From: CAVVJA01 sp963801715
GTDB taxonomy: Bacteria > Actinomycetota > Actinomycetes > Mycobacteriales > Jatrophihabitantaceae
Direction: 5' to 3'
Length of the DNA: 64,000 nt
Assembly (NCBI GenBank): GCA_963801715.1
Contig: CAWDGB010000023.1
Coordinates: 1 to 64,000 of the forward strand
Shown here: positions 56,352 through 64,000 of the stretch, piece by piece
How positions within the stretch are numbered: position 1 is the stretch's first letter
How the letters are laid out: each line of letters begins with the position of its first letter
Program-made: the position numbers and the translations under genes
Notes under the pieces: generated by a model
What the model saw: the letters and a program-made list of their open reading frames with translations, nothing else
Told to the model about the DNA's origin: nothing
Database searches by the model: none

Positions 56352-58421
56352 TCAGCGGGTCTCGATGGTCTGGGTTGGTTGCCTGGTCTGCCGTTCCTCG
56401 AGCATTGAGAGCAAGGCGTGCCGGACCACCTGGTCGAGGGCACTTTCGCCGGGTTGATCCTCCTTGGCGGCCGTGAGCAAGGCGTCGAACCACGAGGCGC
56501 CGGGTGGTAAGGGGGCTGCTCGAGCCACTCGGCCGAGCGATTCGATGGCCTCGGCGAGTCGGGGAGACGGGTCGGGGAGGCTTAGCTCGGCCCGCCAGGC
56601 GGCGCCCGGGGCCGCCGCGGCCAGCAGCCGGTCGATGCGCTCGGGTGCGCAGGCTGCGACCTCCGATAGGCCTTCCGCCCATGCGGTGAGGATGGTGAGC
56701 TCGTCGAGCTCCAGCACCGGCGCGTTTGACGTTGTCGGGGGTGGTGACTGCGGTGGTCCTGAGCCGATGCTCGAGGCGCGGACTTGGTGGACGGCCACGC
56801 CGTAGCAGGAGGTGCTGTTGTCGACCGGCCAGCGCCGGTCGGCGCTGTAGCGGGTGGCGCGGTCGATGCAGACGGTCAGCAGGACGCCCTGCGCCCCGGG
56901 CTCAAGGGGAATCTCGCGTACTCCCCGGGTGGGATCCTTCTCCAGCGCGATGACCCGAGAGGCATCCCGGCCGGCGGGTCGGGAACGCTCGACCATCCCG
57001 TAGGAGGTCAGCGTCAATACCGCCGAGCCGGGATCGTCGGCCAGGACGCTGGCGTATCGCGCCGTCCAGCGGGAGGTGAGCTGCGGCCCGTCCAGCAGCA
57101 CATTCACGACGATGGTCGGGCCGACCGAACGGATGAGCTGGGCGATGTCGTCGTTGTGGGCCAAGTCCTCGCAGACCAGCGAGGCCAGCACCAGTTCGGC
57201 CACTTCGACGAAGTGGACGGCCTTGCGGGGCACGTCCATGGCTTCCCACCAACGGATATGAGGGTGAAGGGCGGAACCGAGGTGGTATTGCTCGACCTGG
57301 TCTTGGTCCAGCGACCAGCGGTGGTGCTTGTTCTGGCGGATATGGAACCACGGTTCCTGCCCCTCGTGCGGCAGGAGCCCACCTTTCTCGAGTCGGGGGT
57401 TGAAGCCCATATGCAGCCAGTTGCTGGGGAACTGACCCGGCTGCCGTCTGGACTGGCGCACCCCGGCCACCAGCTGGACCACCCCATGGCTGTCCAGCAG
57501 GGTCTCGAGGTCGTCGATCTCGTCCTCCGCGACGGCGCTCTCGGGCAGCAGGACGACATCGACGCTGCCTGCCTCTTGGCGGGCGGCGACCAGCACCCGA
57601 TCCAGCAGGTCCAGATCCAGCCCCGCGGCCGGGGCGAACTCGAAGCATCCATACGGGTTCTTGCCAGGCCTCAGCACTGGGCCCACCGAGTGAAAGTCGG
57701 ATGCCTGCACGCGCAGCGGCCAGGGCAGCAGGAGCAGGGTGGCGTACTCGGAGCGAAGATCAGTACCGCGATGGCGGGCCGGGATCTTGTGCCAGCGGGC
57801 TTCGATGCCGGGGCCCTGCACACACGCATAACGCGAAAACGCCAGTCGTCCCGTGGGCGGCGTGATGACCTTGGGCAGGACGCGCAGGAGGCGGGCGTCG
57901 TGGCGGGCCAGCGATCCGGTGCGAGCCAGCAGCTCGCGGCCGCGGGCGCGATACACGCAGCCTTCGGCGTCGGAGCTGTCCAGGGCCACCCCCAGTCCCG
58001 CGCAGGCCTCGTCCGCCACGGCATGCAACGTCAACAGCGCCTCACACAACCGGTGCTCTCGTCCCAGCGCCAGTTCCTCGATCGGCACCTCGACGCCCCG
58101 GCAAAAGACGCGCCACTCATCGACGACCAGGTCGGGCAGGGCCCCCGCACGGTCCTCCGCCCACGCGCTCCAGCGCCGGCGCGCCTCCTCGACCGCCTGC
58201 GCCCAGTCGGTGAACCGCCGGGGGGGCCACTCATCGAAGGAGAGGGCGTAGCGAAAAGCTTCCGCCCGGGCCAGCACGACATTGGTGAGCGCGAACACAT
58301 CGGGGGGCCACTCCAGCATCCGATCCGTGATCAAGGCTCCGGTAGCGGCGTACCAGGTCGACGCCGGTGTCGGTTCGCTCACGCCCTCATATATCCCGCG
58401 AACGGGCCGTTCGGTGGCCAT
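56352..58421 (-). CDS. Large nitrilase-superfamily protein of unknown function
   Basis: 689 aa from ATG 58421. Residues 1-200 are unrecognised (helical, Trp/Arg-rich). The centre is a carbon-nitrogen hydrolase fold with all three catalytic positions: E294 (DVVLLPESAVAEDEIDD), K365 (FHIRQNKHHRWSLDQDQ) and C417 (LASLVCEDLAHNDD). The E-K and K-C spacing is a little longer than in simple amidases. A C-terminal helical region of about 140 residues is also unrecognised. It resembles stand-alone versions of the nitrilase domains fused to some defence reverse transcriptases (DRT1/UG1), an inference from pattern only. Intact and flanked by mobile-element scraps. Confidence 0.7.
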   Translation of the reverse strand: MATERPVRGIYEGVSEPTPASTWYAATGALITDRMLEWPPDVFALTNVVLARAEAFRYALSFDEWPPRRFTDWAQAVEEARRRWSAWAEDRAGALPDLVVDEWRVFCRGVEVPIEELALGREHRLCEALLTLHAVADEACAGLGVALDSSDAEGCVYRARGRELLARTGSLARHDARLLRVLPKVITPPTGRLAFSRYACVQGPGIEARWHKIPARHRGTDLRSEYATLLLLPWPLRVQASDFHSVGPVLRPGKNPYGCFEFAPAAGLDLDLLDRVLVAARQEAGSVDVVLLPESAVAEDEIDDLETLLDSHGVVQLVAGVRQSRRQPGQFPSNWLHMGFNPRLEKGGLLPHEGQEPWFHIRQNKHHRWSLDQDQVEQYHLGSALHPHIRWWEAMDVPRKAVHFVEVAELVLASLVCEDLAHNDDIAQLIRSVGPTIVVNVLLDGPQLTSRWTARYASVLADDPGSAVLTLTSYGMVERSRPAGRDASRVIALEKDPTRGVREIPLEPGAQGVLLTVCIDRATRYSADRRWPVDNSTSCYGVAVHQVRASSIGSGPPQSPPPTTSNAPVLELDELTILTAWAEGLSEVAACAPERIDRLLAAAAPGAAWRAELSLPDPSPRLAEAIESLGRVARAAPLPPGASWFDALLTAAKEDQPGESALDQVVRHALLSMLEERQTRQPTQTIETR

Positions 58422-59000
58422 CTCTCACCTCCATGGCTCGTGACCATCAACCTGGCGGCTCAGATGACCCCATCGTCGCCACCCGCCCGTAACCGGCGCA
58501 ACCCAGCCTCCGACAGTCGTCGAGCACCTCAAGAGGAAGCACCATGGACGAGCAATCGCATCAACACCCCCGTTCGGGACGCAATCGACAGGCTCCGACG
58601 TCATCACCGGGCCCGGCAACCGCGGCAAGCGCGCCATCGTCGCGACCGCGTCATCTGGACAACGGGTCGAAGCCACCGTGGGCGTTCGGCTCGGCCAGAG
58701 CGGAAGCCACGCTCGCGGACCATGCTCTGAAACGAGGTGTCGACGACAGACAACGTCGAAAGACGCGAATGCGCATCTCGAGGGCGGATCCGCGGGGCGA
58801 GGCCGCCAGCCCAAGCAATCGATCCTGCTTCGGCTGGAACACGAGATTCAGAGGACTTGGCCCCAAGGCAGCCCGACCGAGTCTGCATCGTCGGCGGCAC
58901 CCGGCTGTCCGCCAGAGATTCCGCGGCGACGCGCCCGCGCTCAGACCGCGCATATCGACCTCGTCAGTCGCTTCGGACGACTATCCGCGGTGGCGCATAG
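58422..59000. other. No supported gene
   Basis: About 580 bases upstream of the nitrilase-like gene. An ATG at 58544 has a fair AGAGGAAG ribosome binding site, but the product (MDEQSHQHPRSGRNRQ...) has no pattern and ends in the integrase scrap below, so I treat it as a decayed gene start. Confidence 0.4.
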
Positions 59001-59060
59001 TCGGCGGTCGCGTGCCGTTGTTGTGCGCGTGCGGTGGTGCGCGGTCGGCGGTGGGCTTCC
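59001..59060 (+). repeat. Copy of the sequence found upstream of the right-edge integrase
   Basis: TCGGCGGTCGCGTGCCGTTG at 59001-59020 is identical to 63728-63747. The following GTGCGGTGGTGCG and GGTCGGCGGTGGG blocks also match with small indels. Here it runs straight into the integrase C-terminal scrap at 59066. Confidence 0.8.
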
Positions 59061-59065
59061 AGGCG

Positions 59066-59164
59066 GACCCGCGCACCACCATGCGCTACGACCGCGGACG
59101 AGTCTCCCTCGACCGGCACGCCACCTACATCGTCGCCGCCTACCTCCGCGGCGCCTCCCGTTAA
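59066..59164 (+). pseudogene. Tyrosine integrase C-terminal remnant
   Basis: Reads DPRTTMRYDRGRVSLDRHAT, then YIVAAYLRGASR and stop. This is the last 32 residues of an actinobacterial integrase, including the nucleophile Tyr (MRYDR). Everything upstream in the catalytic domain is missing. It is joined to a leader-like repeat, so it is an internal-deletion product. Confidence 0.75.
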
Positions 59165-60072
59165 GACCGCGGCCGGTTGGACCAGCGACCCGACGACGCC
59201 GAAGCGGCTGGCCGCCACACCGCACCGTCGGTCGGCGCGCATAGTTCCAGGCCGGCATGCAACGCAGATGGATTGATCTCGTGTCCTTGGAACGCCGCGC
59301 CGGAATGCCTCGTCGGCCGACGACCCCTGCGCATCAATTACTCCTGCAGCGACAATGTTCATCGACGGCGGCGACCGGCACCTCAACCGCGCGCCACGAC
59401 GGATCGGGAGCGCCCGCCGCTGCCGCGACGCCACCTGGGCGGCGACCTGCACCCGTCCGTAGACAGTCACAGTGGCAGGTTCGGAAGGGCCACCGCGACG
59501 ATCGCCATGGGTTCTTCTGCGTCGGAACTTGGTTCGGGCAGGCAGCTAACGCGGCGGTGATAAACGCAGGCGGTAGATCATGGGTCACACTATGTATCAG
59601 GTGACCTGACACAGCACTCTAGATATCGATAGGAGTAGCGGACTCGCTTCCGACCTCGCACCGGACGGGTGATGTCATGTCTCCAGCAGTGCCCTGTATT
59701 GCTACAACATATCGCCTGCGGCGCAGGTCACCGCCATCCCGCCGCTAGGGCCGCCTGCGTGAGACAAAGTCCTGATTATTGCGCGCTGAGCGGGTTAATG
59801 TCACACGCCGCATTGCATACATTCTTTCCGACGTGCGCAGTTCCGGCGGCGTGCCAGTCAGAGTGCTGAGGAGCAGATCTGGGCGCAGCACATACCAGAT
59901 GTCAAATCTCGGGTGATGAGTGCACCTTAACGTCGGGTGGATGCTTGGACACTACGCCGTCTCGGCAAGCACAAGCCATCGCTTTGTCCAGTTTTGCAAG
60001 AACAGGCAGGCCAGGGATGATCTGCGATAGACCGACACGCCAGGTCGTCAACATAACAAGGCGGCCATCCCT
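59165..60072. other. Gene-free stretch, becoming AT-richer
   Basis: About 900 bases. GC content falls visibly toward the pentapeptide gene, which suggests that the right part belongs with it. No gene, RNA or repeat was recognised. Confidence 0.45.
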
Positions 60073-61200
60073 ATGACAGGGTGCCGGATCGGCGACGCCC
60101 TCAAGCGCCTGCTCAAGAGCGGTGCATTTTGGACAGCGTTGATCGCTGTGGCGAGTGTTTCCGTGGCCGTCTGGCAGGTTCGAGAAGCGAAAGAACAGTT
60201 CCTAAGCTCGAACGCGAGAGGCGATTACACTGATATCCTGACTGGTTTAGACAGTGGATCGCCCGCTGTTCAGGTTGACGCCGTCGCGAGGCTCGTGCAA
60301 TTTGTGGTGAAGAATACCGGTCGCGGCAGCTCAGATGATCAGGCCAATCAGGCCAAGACACTCCAGCAGACGCTCGTCACGTTCATTCGCGCGGAGTCAC
60401 CCGTGCCTGAGACGGGGATTGTTGACTATGATCGCCATACGCCGCAGTGGGATGTTGCTGCCGTTTCGGTGCGACAGCTAGAAGGCCTACTTGCTAATTT
60501 TGACAATTCGCAACAGTTCGATGTCGCACAGCACCAATACGGAATTTCCAGCGTTCAGCTCGACCACATCGATCTTCATGGATTCAGCCAACCAGACCTG
60601 ACGATTAAGACAACAACGAGCCTCGTTGGCGCCGATCTGCGCGAAGCCAGCCTCCCCGACATTCGCATCCTCGACACGAAGGTAAATTTGTCTCAGGCGG
60701 ACCTAACTTGCGCTGACCTGAACGGCAGCTCGAGCCAGGAGGCCACCCTAGGTTCGGCTGACCTGACCTTCGCTGATCTTACCGGGGCGAACTTGGAATA
60801 CCTTGACCTACGATCGGTCGTGGGGTTGACACCAGCGCAAGTGCAGCATGCCACATATAATAAACAGACACTGTGGCCCAGCCAGATACAGGTCAATGGT
60901 CATTCCGAATCGTTTATCCCGCCGAGGCAAAATGATGCTCTTGAAAGCAATTACCTGGAGTGCACGTACCTCATCGAGCACATGACGGGCATGTCCGCGG
61001 GTCAAGGATATCAACCCGCACGTCCATGGCCGTCCAATAAGGACACATCGCCGCACACCGCGAACATGGGGTTTGTGCGAGCGATGCGCGACGCTAACAA
61101 CTGTCTGAAGAAGTTCCCGGGGGGCCTTCCGGAAAGCGTCTTCGAGGCCAACTTGGACACGGCGACTGGCCAACTGATCACGACCTGTCCGCGGAGATGA
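60073..61200 (+). CDS. Membrane-anchored pentapeptide-repeat protein
   Basis: 375 aa from ATG 60073. One N-terminal membrane helix (FWTALIAVASVSVAVWQVRE, about 17-36), then a helical domain (60-165), then pentapeptide repeats at about 185-250 (LVGADLREASLPDI; VNLSQADLTCADLNG; LGSADLTFADLTGANLEYLD) closed by GLTPAQVQHATYN, then a C-terminal domain of about 110 residues. The repeats fold as a right-handed beta helix. DNA and codons are clearly richer in A/T than the neighbours, a sign of transfer. Function unknown; such proteins can be structural, signalling or immunity proteins. Confidence 0.82.
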   Translation: MTGCRIGDALKRLLKSGAFWTALIAVASVSVAVWQVREAKEQFLSSNARGDYTDILTGLDSGSPAVQVDAVARLVQFVVKNTGRGSSDDQANQAKTLQQTLVTFIRAESPVPETGIVDYDRHTPQWDVAAVSVRQLEGLLANFDNSQQFDVAQHQYGISSVQLDHIDLHGFSQPDLTIKTTTSLVGADLREASLPDIRILDTKVNLSQADLTCADLNGSSSQEATLGSADLTFADLTGANLEYLDLRSVVGLTPAQVQHATYNKQTLWPSQIQVNGHSESFIPPRQNDALESNYLECTYLIEHMTGMSAGQGYQPARPWPSNKDTSPHTANMGFVRAMRDANNCLKKFPGGLPESVFEANLDTATGQLITTCPRR

Positions 61201-61303
61201 TGCGAGACTCCGACCACGATGGATCGGACCGGCGCTGGCGCCGCGCGTGTCCCAGCTCCTCACGGGTTCATCAGCCGTTTCTGGTGGTGGTTCCTCCTCG
61301 TGC

Positions 61304-61831
61304 TCATGTTTGTTTCATGCGGTAGCTGTCGCCGTCAGGAGATGACGAGGTGGTTGGCCCCGCAGGCGCTGCGAAGCCCTGTTCGAGGAATTGGTCTTCA
61401 CTCTGATCGAGCGGGGCCTCCTCGTCAGCCCCGTCGGCGGCACCCCAGGCGTCAATGCTCGCCTCGGCCAGGATGAGGAGCGACACAACGCCGGCCCGAG
61501 CCGCAGCGACGCGGACGGCGATGGCGCCGCCCATGCTGTGACCGACCAGACCACACTCGGTCAGCCCCATGGCGTCGATAAGAGCGAGGATCGTGCGCGC
61601 GTGATCGGTCTGGCCGTAGGCGAAGTTCGTTGGCTTGTCGCTGTACCCGTGACCGAGGAAGTCGATCAGCAGCGACCGTCGCCCCCGCAACGGCGCCTGG
61701 ACCGCGGCCGGGAGCAATTCGCCGGTCGATGAGCACTGCCAACCATGTAGCCACAGCAAAGGAGGATCATCGCCTGGAATCTCGACGTAGCGCAGAATCG
61801 CGCGATCGCCGGGCAAGTAGACGGGCTTCAT
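61304..61831 (-). pseudogene. Alpha/beta hydrolase truncated at its C-terminus
   Basis: ATG 61831 gives MKPVYLPGDRAILRYVEIPG, LLWLHGWQCSSTGELLP, LLIDFLGHGYSDKPTNFAYG and nucleophile elbow CGLVGHSMGGAIAVRVAAAR. It stops after 175 residues (family about 260-280). The acid and His of the triad are missing. The truncation point faces the AT-richer pentapeptide segment, which probably inserted there. Confidence 0.75.
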
Positions 61832-62254
61832 CGGTGCCCTCCTCGTCAGCAGCGGCGGCCACCGACGCTATCGGCAAACCCGTCCGTGCCTCCACACCAA
61901 CCCCGTTCCGCAGCCGTCCCCGACGACCGCACAAGTAGCCGCGATCCGCGCACGTAGCCGTCGATCTGGCGCGATGCCCGAAGGGCGCTCGTTCCGGCGG
62001 CACGTACGCAGATCGGGCAATCTGAGCGCTCGCTCCATCTTGGCCGTGATGATCGAAGTCCGGGTGCCCGGGTGTCCGAGCGATAGCTTCGTCGGGAGTT
62101 ATTTGCCGATCGCCAACGGCGCGCATGAGTCGTGCGCCGCCTCTCGCTTCATGGAGTCGTCGGCTCTATGGTCATCGAGGGATGTTCGCTTCGAGGTCGC
62201 GACACTCGACGATCGACAAGACGCCAAGCGGACGCGAACGGGGAGGACACGATA
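61832..62254. other. Intergenic, divergent
   Basis: About 420 bases between the truncated hydrolase and the epoxide hydrolase. Only the GGGGAGG ribosome binding site of the latter is clear. Confidence 0.45.
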
Positions 62255-63463
62255 ATGAGCGAGACCACGACTGCGAGCGCGGAGAGCGCGGTCCGGCCGT
62301 TCCGAATTGAAGTACCTCAGGGCGAGATCGACGAGCTGCGCCGCCGCATCAATGCGACGCGCTGGCCGACCAGGGAACTCGTCACCGATCGGTCGCAGGG
62401 TGTGCAATTGGCGGCGATACAGAACCTCGCGCGCTACTGGACGACCGAGTACGACTGGCGCCGGTGCGAGGCGCGATTGAACGCGCTGCCGCAGTTCAAG
62501 ACCGAGATCGACGGGCTGGACATCCACTTCATCCATGTCGAATCGGCACACAAGAACGCGTTGCCGTTGATCATGACGCACGGCTGGCCGGGCTCGGTTG
62601 TCGAGCTGCTCGAGACTATCGGTCCACTCACCGACCCGACCGCACATGGCGGCCGCGCTGAGGACGCGTTCCACCTCGTGCTGCCGTCGATCCCCGGCTA
62701 CGGGTTCTCCGACGAGCCGACCGAGCTCGGCTGGGGCCCCATCCGTATCGGACAGGCCTGGGCGGAGCTGATGCGGCGCCTGGGCTACACCCGGTACGTC
62801 GCGCAGGGGGGCGACGTGGGCTCCCAGGTAACCGACGCGATGGGCCGCCTGGCACTCGACGGGCTGATCGGCATCCACACCAACCTTTTGACGCCGGCGC
62901 TGGGCGATGCCGAGGCCCTGAGCGAGTCGCCGCCCTCGACAGAAGAACGTGCCGCCCTCGACGCGCTCGCCGAATTCCATGCGACCGGCGCTGGGTACTT
63001 CGTGGAGCAGGCGACGCGCCCGGAGACGATTGGCTACGCCCTCCTGGATTCACCCATCGCGTTGGCGGCCTGGCTGATCGATCACGATACGGACAGCTAC
63101 CAGAAGATCGCCCGCGGTTTTGTCGACGGACGACCCTCGGGCAATCTCACCCGGGAGCACATCGTCGACAACATCACGCTGTATTGGCTGACAAGCACCG
63201 GTGCGTCGGCTGCGCGCTCGTACTGGGAGGAAGGACAAGAAAATGCTCGTGCGGCCGGCCACGCTCCCACGCCGGTCTCGATTCCGGTCGGCTTCACGAC
63301 GTTCCCCGGGGAGATCTGGCGGACTCCGCGCAGCTGGGTCGAGAAGGCATACCCCAACGTCATCTACTTCAACGAGGTGGACAAGGGCGGTCACTTCGCC
63401 GCTTGGGAGGAACCGGGGCTCTTCTCGGAAGAGTTGCGCGCCGCCTTCCGCCCGCTGCGCTAG
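62255..63463 (+). CDS. Epoxide hydrolase (EHN/juvenile-hormone type)
   Basis: 402 aa from ATG 62255. N-terminal EHN domain (RPFRIEVPQGEIDELRRRIN; NLARYWTTEYDWRRCEARLN), HGWP oxyanion motif (MTHGWPGSVVELLETIGPL), nucleophile Asp in YVAQGGDVGSQVTDAMG, lid Tyr region (DNITLYWLTSTGASAARSYW), and His in NEVDKGGHFAAWEEPGLFSE. All catalytic positions for alkyl-enzyme hydrolysis of an epoxide are filled. Length normal. Intact, next to the repeat field at 63601. Confidence 0.9.
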   Translation: MSETTTASAESAVRPFRIEVPQGEIDELRRRINATRWPTRELVTDRSQGVQLAAIQNLARYWTTEYDWRRCEARLNALPQFKTEIDGLDIHFIHVESAHKNALPLIMTHGWPGSVVELLETIGPLTDPTAHGGRAEDAFHLVLPSIPGYGFSDEPTELGWGPIRIGQAWAELMRRLGYTRYVAQGGDVGSQVTDAMGRLALDGLIGIHTNLLTPALGDAEALSESPPSTEERAALDALAEFHATGAGYFVEQATRPETIGYALLDSPIALAAWLIDHDTDSYQKIARGFVDGRPSGNLTREHIVDNITLYWLTSTGASAARSYWEEGQENARAAGHAPTPVSIPVGFTTFPGEIWRTPRSWVEKAYPNVIYFNEVDKGGHFAAWEEPGLFSEELRAAFRPLR

Positions 63464-63600
63464 CCGACACTCGTGAACTGGGCGTCACCTACACAACCGG
63501 TGACTGGCCGTTCGAGGAGTCGATGCGACATTAGCTCGACCGAACATAACTGCCGATCCGCGCCCTCGACCTTCTCACCCGAATCTGAGCCTCGATCGAC

Positions 63601-63729
63601 GATTGTGCCGACCTCGTGATTGTGCCGACCTGAATCGCGGTCGGCTGCGGGGTAGCGGGATCCCTGCTGCGAGGTCAGCACAATCCTGATTCTCCGGGCT
63701 GTTCCTTCCTTCACCGGTTCGGCACAATC
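63601..63729. repeat. GATTGTGCCGACCT repeats, cluster C
   Basis: Forward units at 63601-63615 and 63618-63631, reverse units at 63671-63685 (GAGGTCAGCACAATC) and 63716-63729 (GGTTCGGCACAATC): two forward, two reverse, forming an imperfect terminal inverted repeat. 63601-63632 is identical in reverse to 6559-6590. Confidence 0.85.
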
Positions 63730-63858
63730 GGCGGTCGCGTGCCGTTGGTGCGGTGGTGCGGTGGTGCGGGGTCGGCGGTGGGTTCTTGTCGCGATCTAGG
63801 GTCGGTGTTCATTGGTTGCCGGGGCTCGCGTCCTGGGGTTCGGGCTGTGGCCTGGTCC

Positions 63859-64000
63859 TTGGGAGGTCGCGATGACCACACACCTATCGCCGGCTATCGG
63901 CAGCTGGTTCCCGTCGGGGAGCCGCTGTCTAGCGACGGCGAGCGTGCCGCGTTGGCCGGCTTGCTGGCCGGCTATTCGGGTCTAACCCGCGAGGCGTACA
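63859..64000 (+). CDS. Tyrosine integrase, N-terminal part (runs off the window)
   Basis: In frame from TTG 63859: GRDDHTPIAGYRQLVPVGEP, then LSSDGERAALAGLLAGYSGL and TREAY at the edge. The AALAGxLAGYxGLTREAY pattern is the start of the core-binding domain of actinobacterial integrases. The start codon is uncertain; an ATG at 63871 is in another frame. It lies 130 bases after repeat cluster C, so the repeats may be the left end of the element it belongs to. Confidence 0.6.
   Translation, partial: MGGRDDHTPIAGYRQLVPVGEPLSSDGERAALAGLLAGYSGLTREAY

Noticed and set aside
56784..58730. A 648-residue plus-strand frame opposite the nitrilase-like gene
   Set aside because: Of the two strands only the minus frame shows the Glu-Lys-Cys set and a natural residue composition; the plus frame is a shadow.

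Overview
The window comes from a high-GC actinobacterium, most likely of the Pseudonocardiales/Mycobacteriales group. The evidence is the tRNA-His/tRNA-Lys/orn neighbourhood, F420-type oxidoreductases (an LLM-class enzyme and a Ddn-like enzyme), a GTP-type PEP carboxykinase, LuxR/LAL regulators and frequent GTG/TTG starts. Coding density is low. Intact genes sit between many truncated or frameshifted genes, insertion-sequence scraps and long stretches with no recognisable gene. This looks like an accessory, decaying part of a chromosome; some single-base frameshifts could also be consensus errors.

Left arm (1-19 kb): a decayed IS21-type istA/istB pair, a SnoaL-like scrap and an IS1182-type transposase fragment come first. 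Next is a small integrase-bearing unit bracketed by tRNA 3'-end sequences, carrying a HIRAN-domain gene. A field of GATTGTGCCGACCT repeats follows, then a frameshifted methyltransferase, a LuxR fragment and a hot-dog thioesterase. A cation block comes after that: a CorA-like protein, a KimA/YdaO-like K+ transporter (frameshifted) and, divergent from it, a membrane protein, a short KdpD-like kinase and KdpE. A tyrosine integrase then ends 4 bases from the 3' end of tRNA-Lys.

Core-like stretch (19-30 kb): tRNA-Lys, tRNA-His, orn, pterin carbinolamine dehydratase, amylosucrase, a membrane protein, an F420 LLM oxidoreductase, a second CorA-like protein, an alpha/beta hydrolase, a PspC-domain protein and pckG.

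Middle (30-49 kb): an MFS exporter with a soluble tail, a third CorA (canonical GMN), a frameshifted GH13 enzyme, a rubredoxin-knuckle/MBL protein, YCII, VOC and RibD-like proteins, YjbR-like and SDR genes (both frameshifted), a DHA2 drug exporter, a large MalT/LAL regulator and a class III aminotransferase.

Right arm (49-64 kb): an arylsulfatase scrap, a frameshifted hydrolase, an ABC permease scrap, the Cys-free bL36 paralogue, a cyclic-nucleotide-binding/TrxR-like fusion without its redox cysteines, a TIGR03086 protein, a Ddn-like enzyme and an IS110 scrap. Then come an unusual 689-residue nitrilase-superfamily protein, an integrase C-terminal scrap, an AT-richer membrane pentapeptide-repeat protein, a truncated hydrolase and an epoxide hydrolase. 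A second field of the same repeats leads into an integrase that runs off the right edge.

Two themes stand out. One is Mg2+/K+ homeostasis (three CorA homologues, KimA-like, KdpDE). The other is repeated invasion by tyrosine-recombinase elements with shared att-like and terminal repeats.
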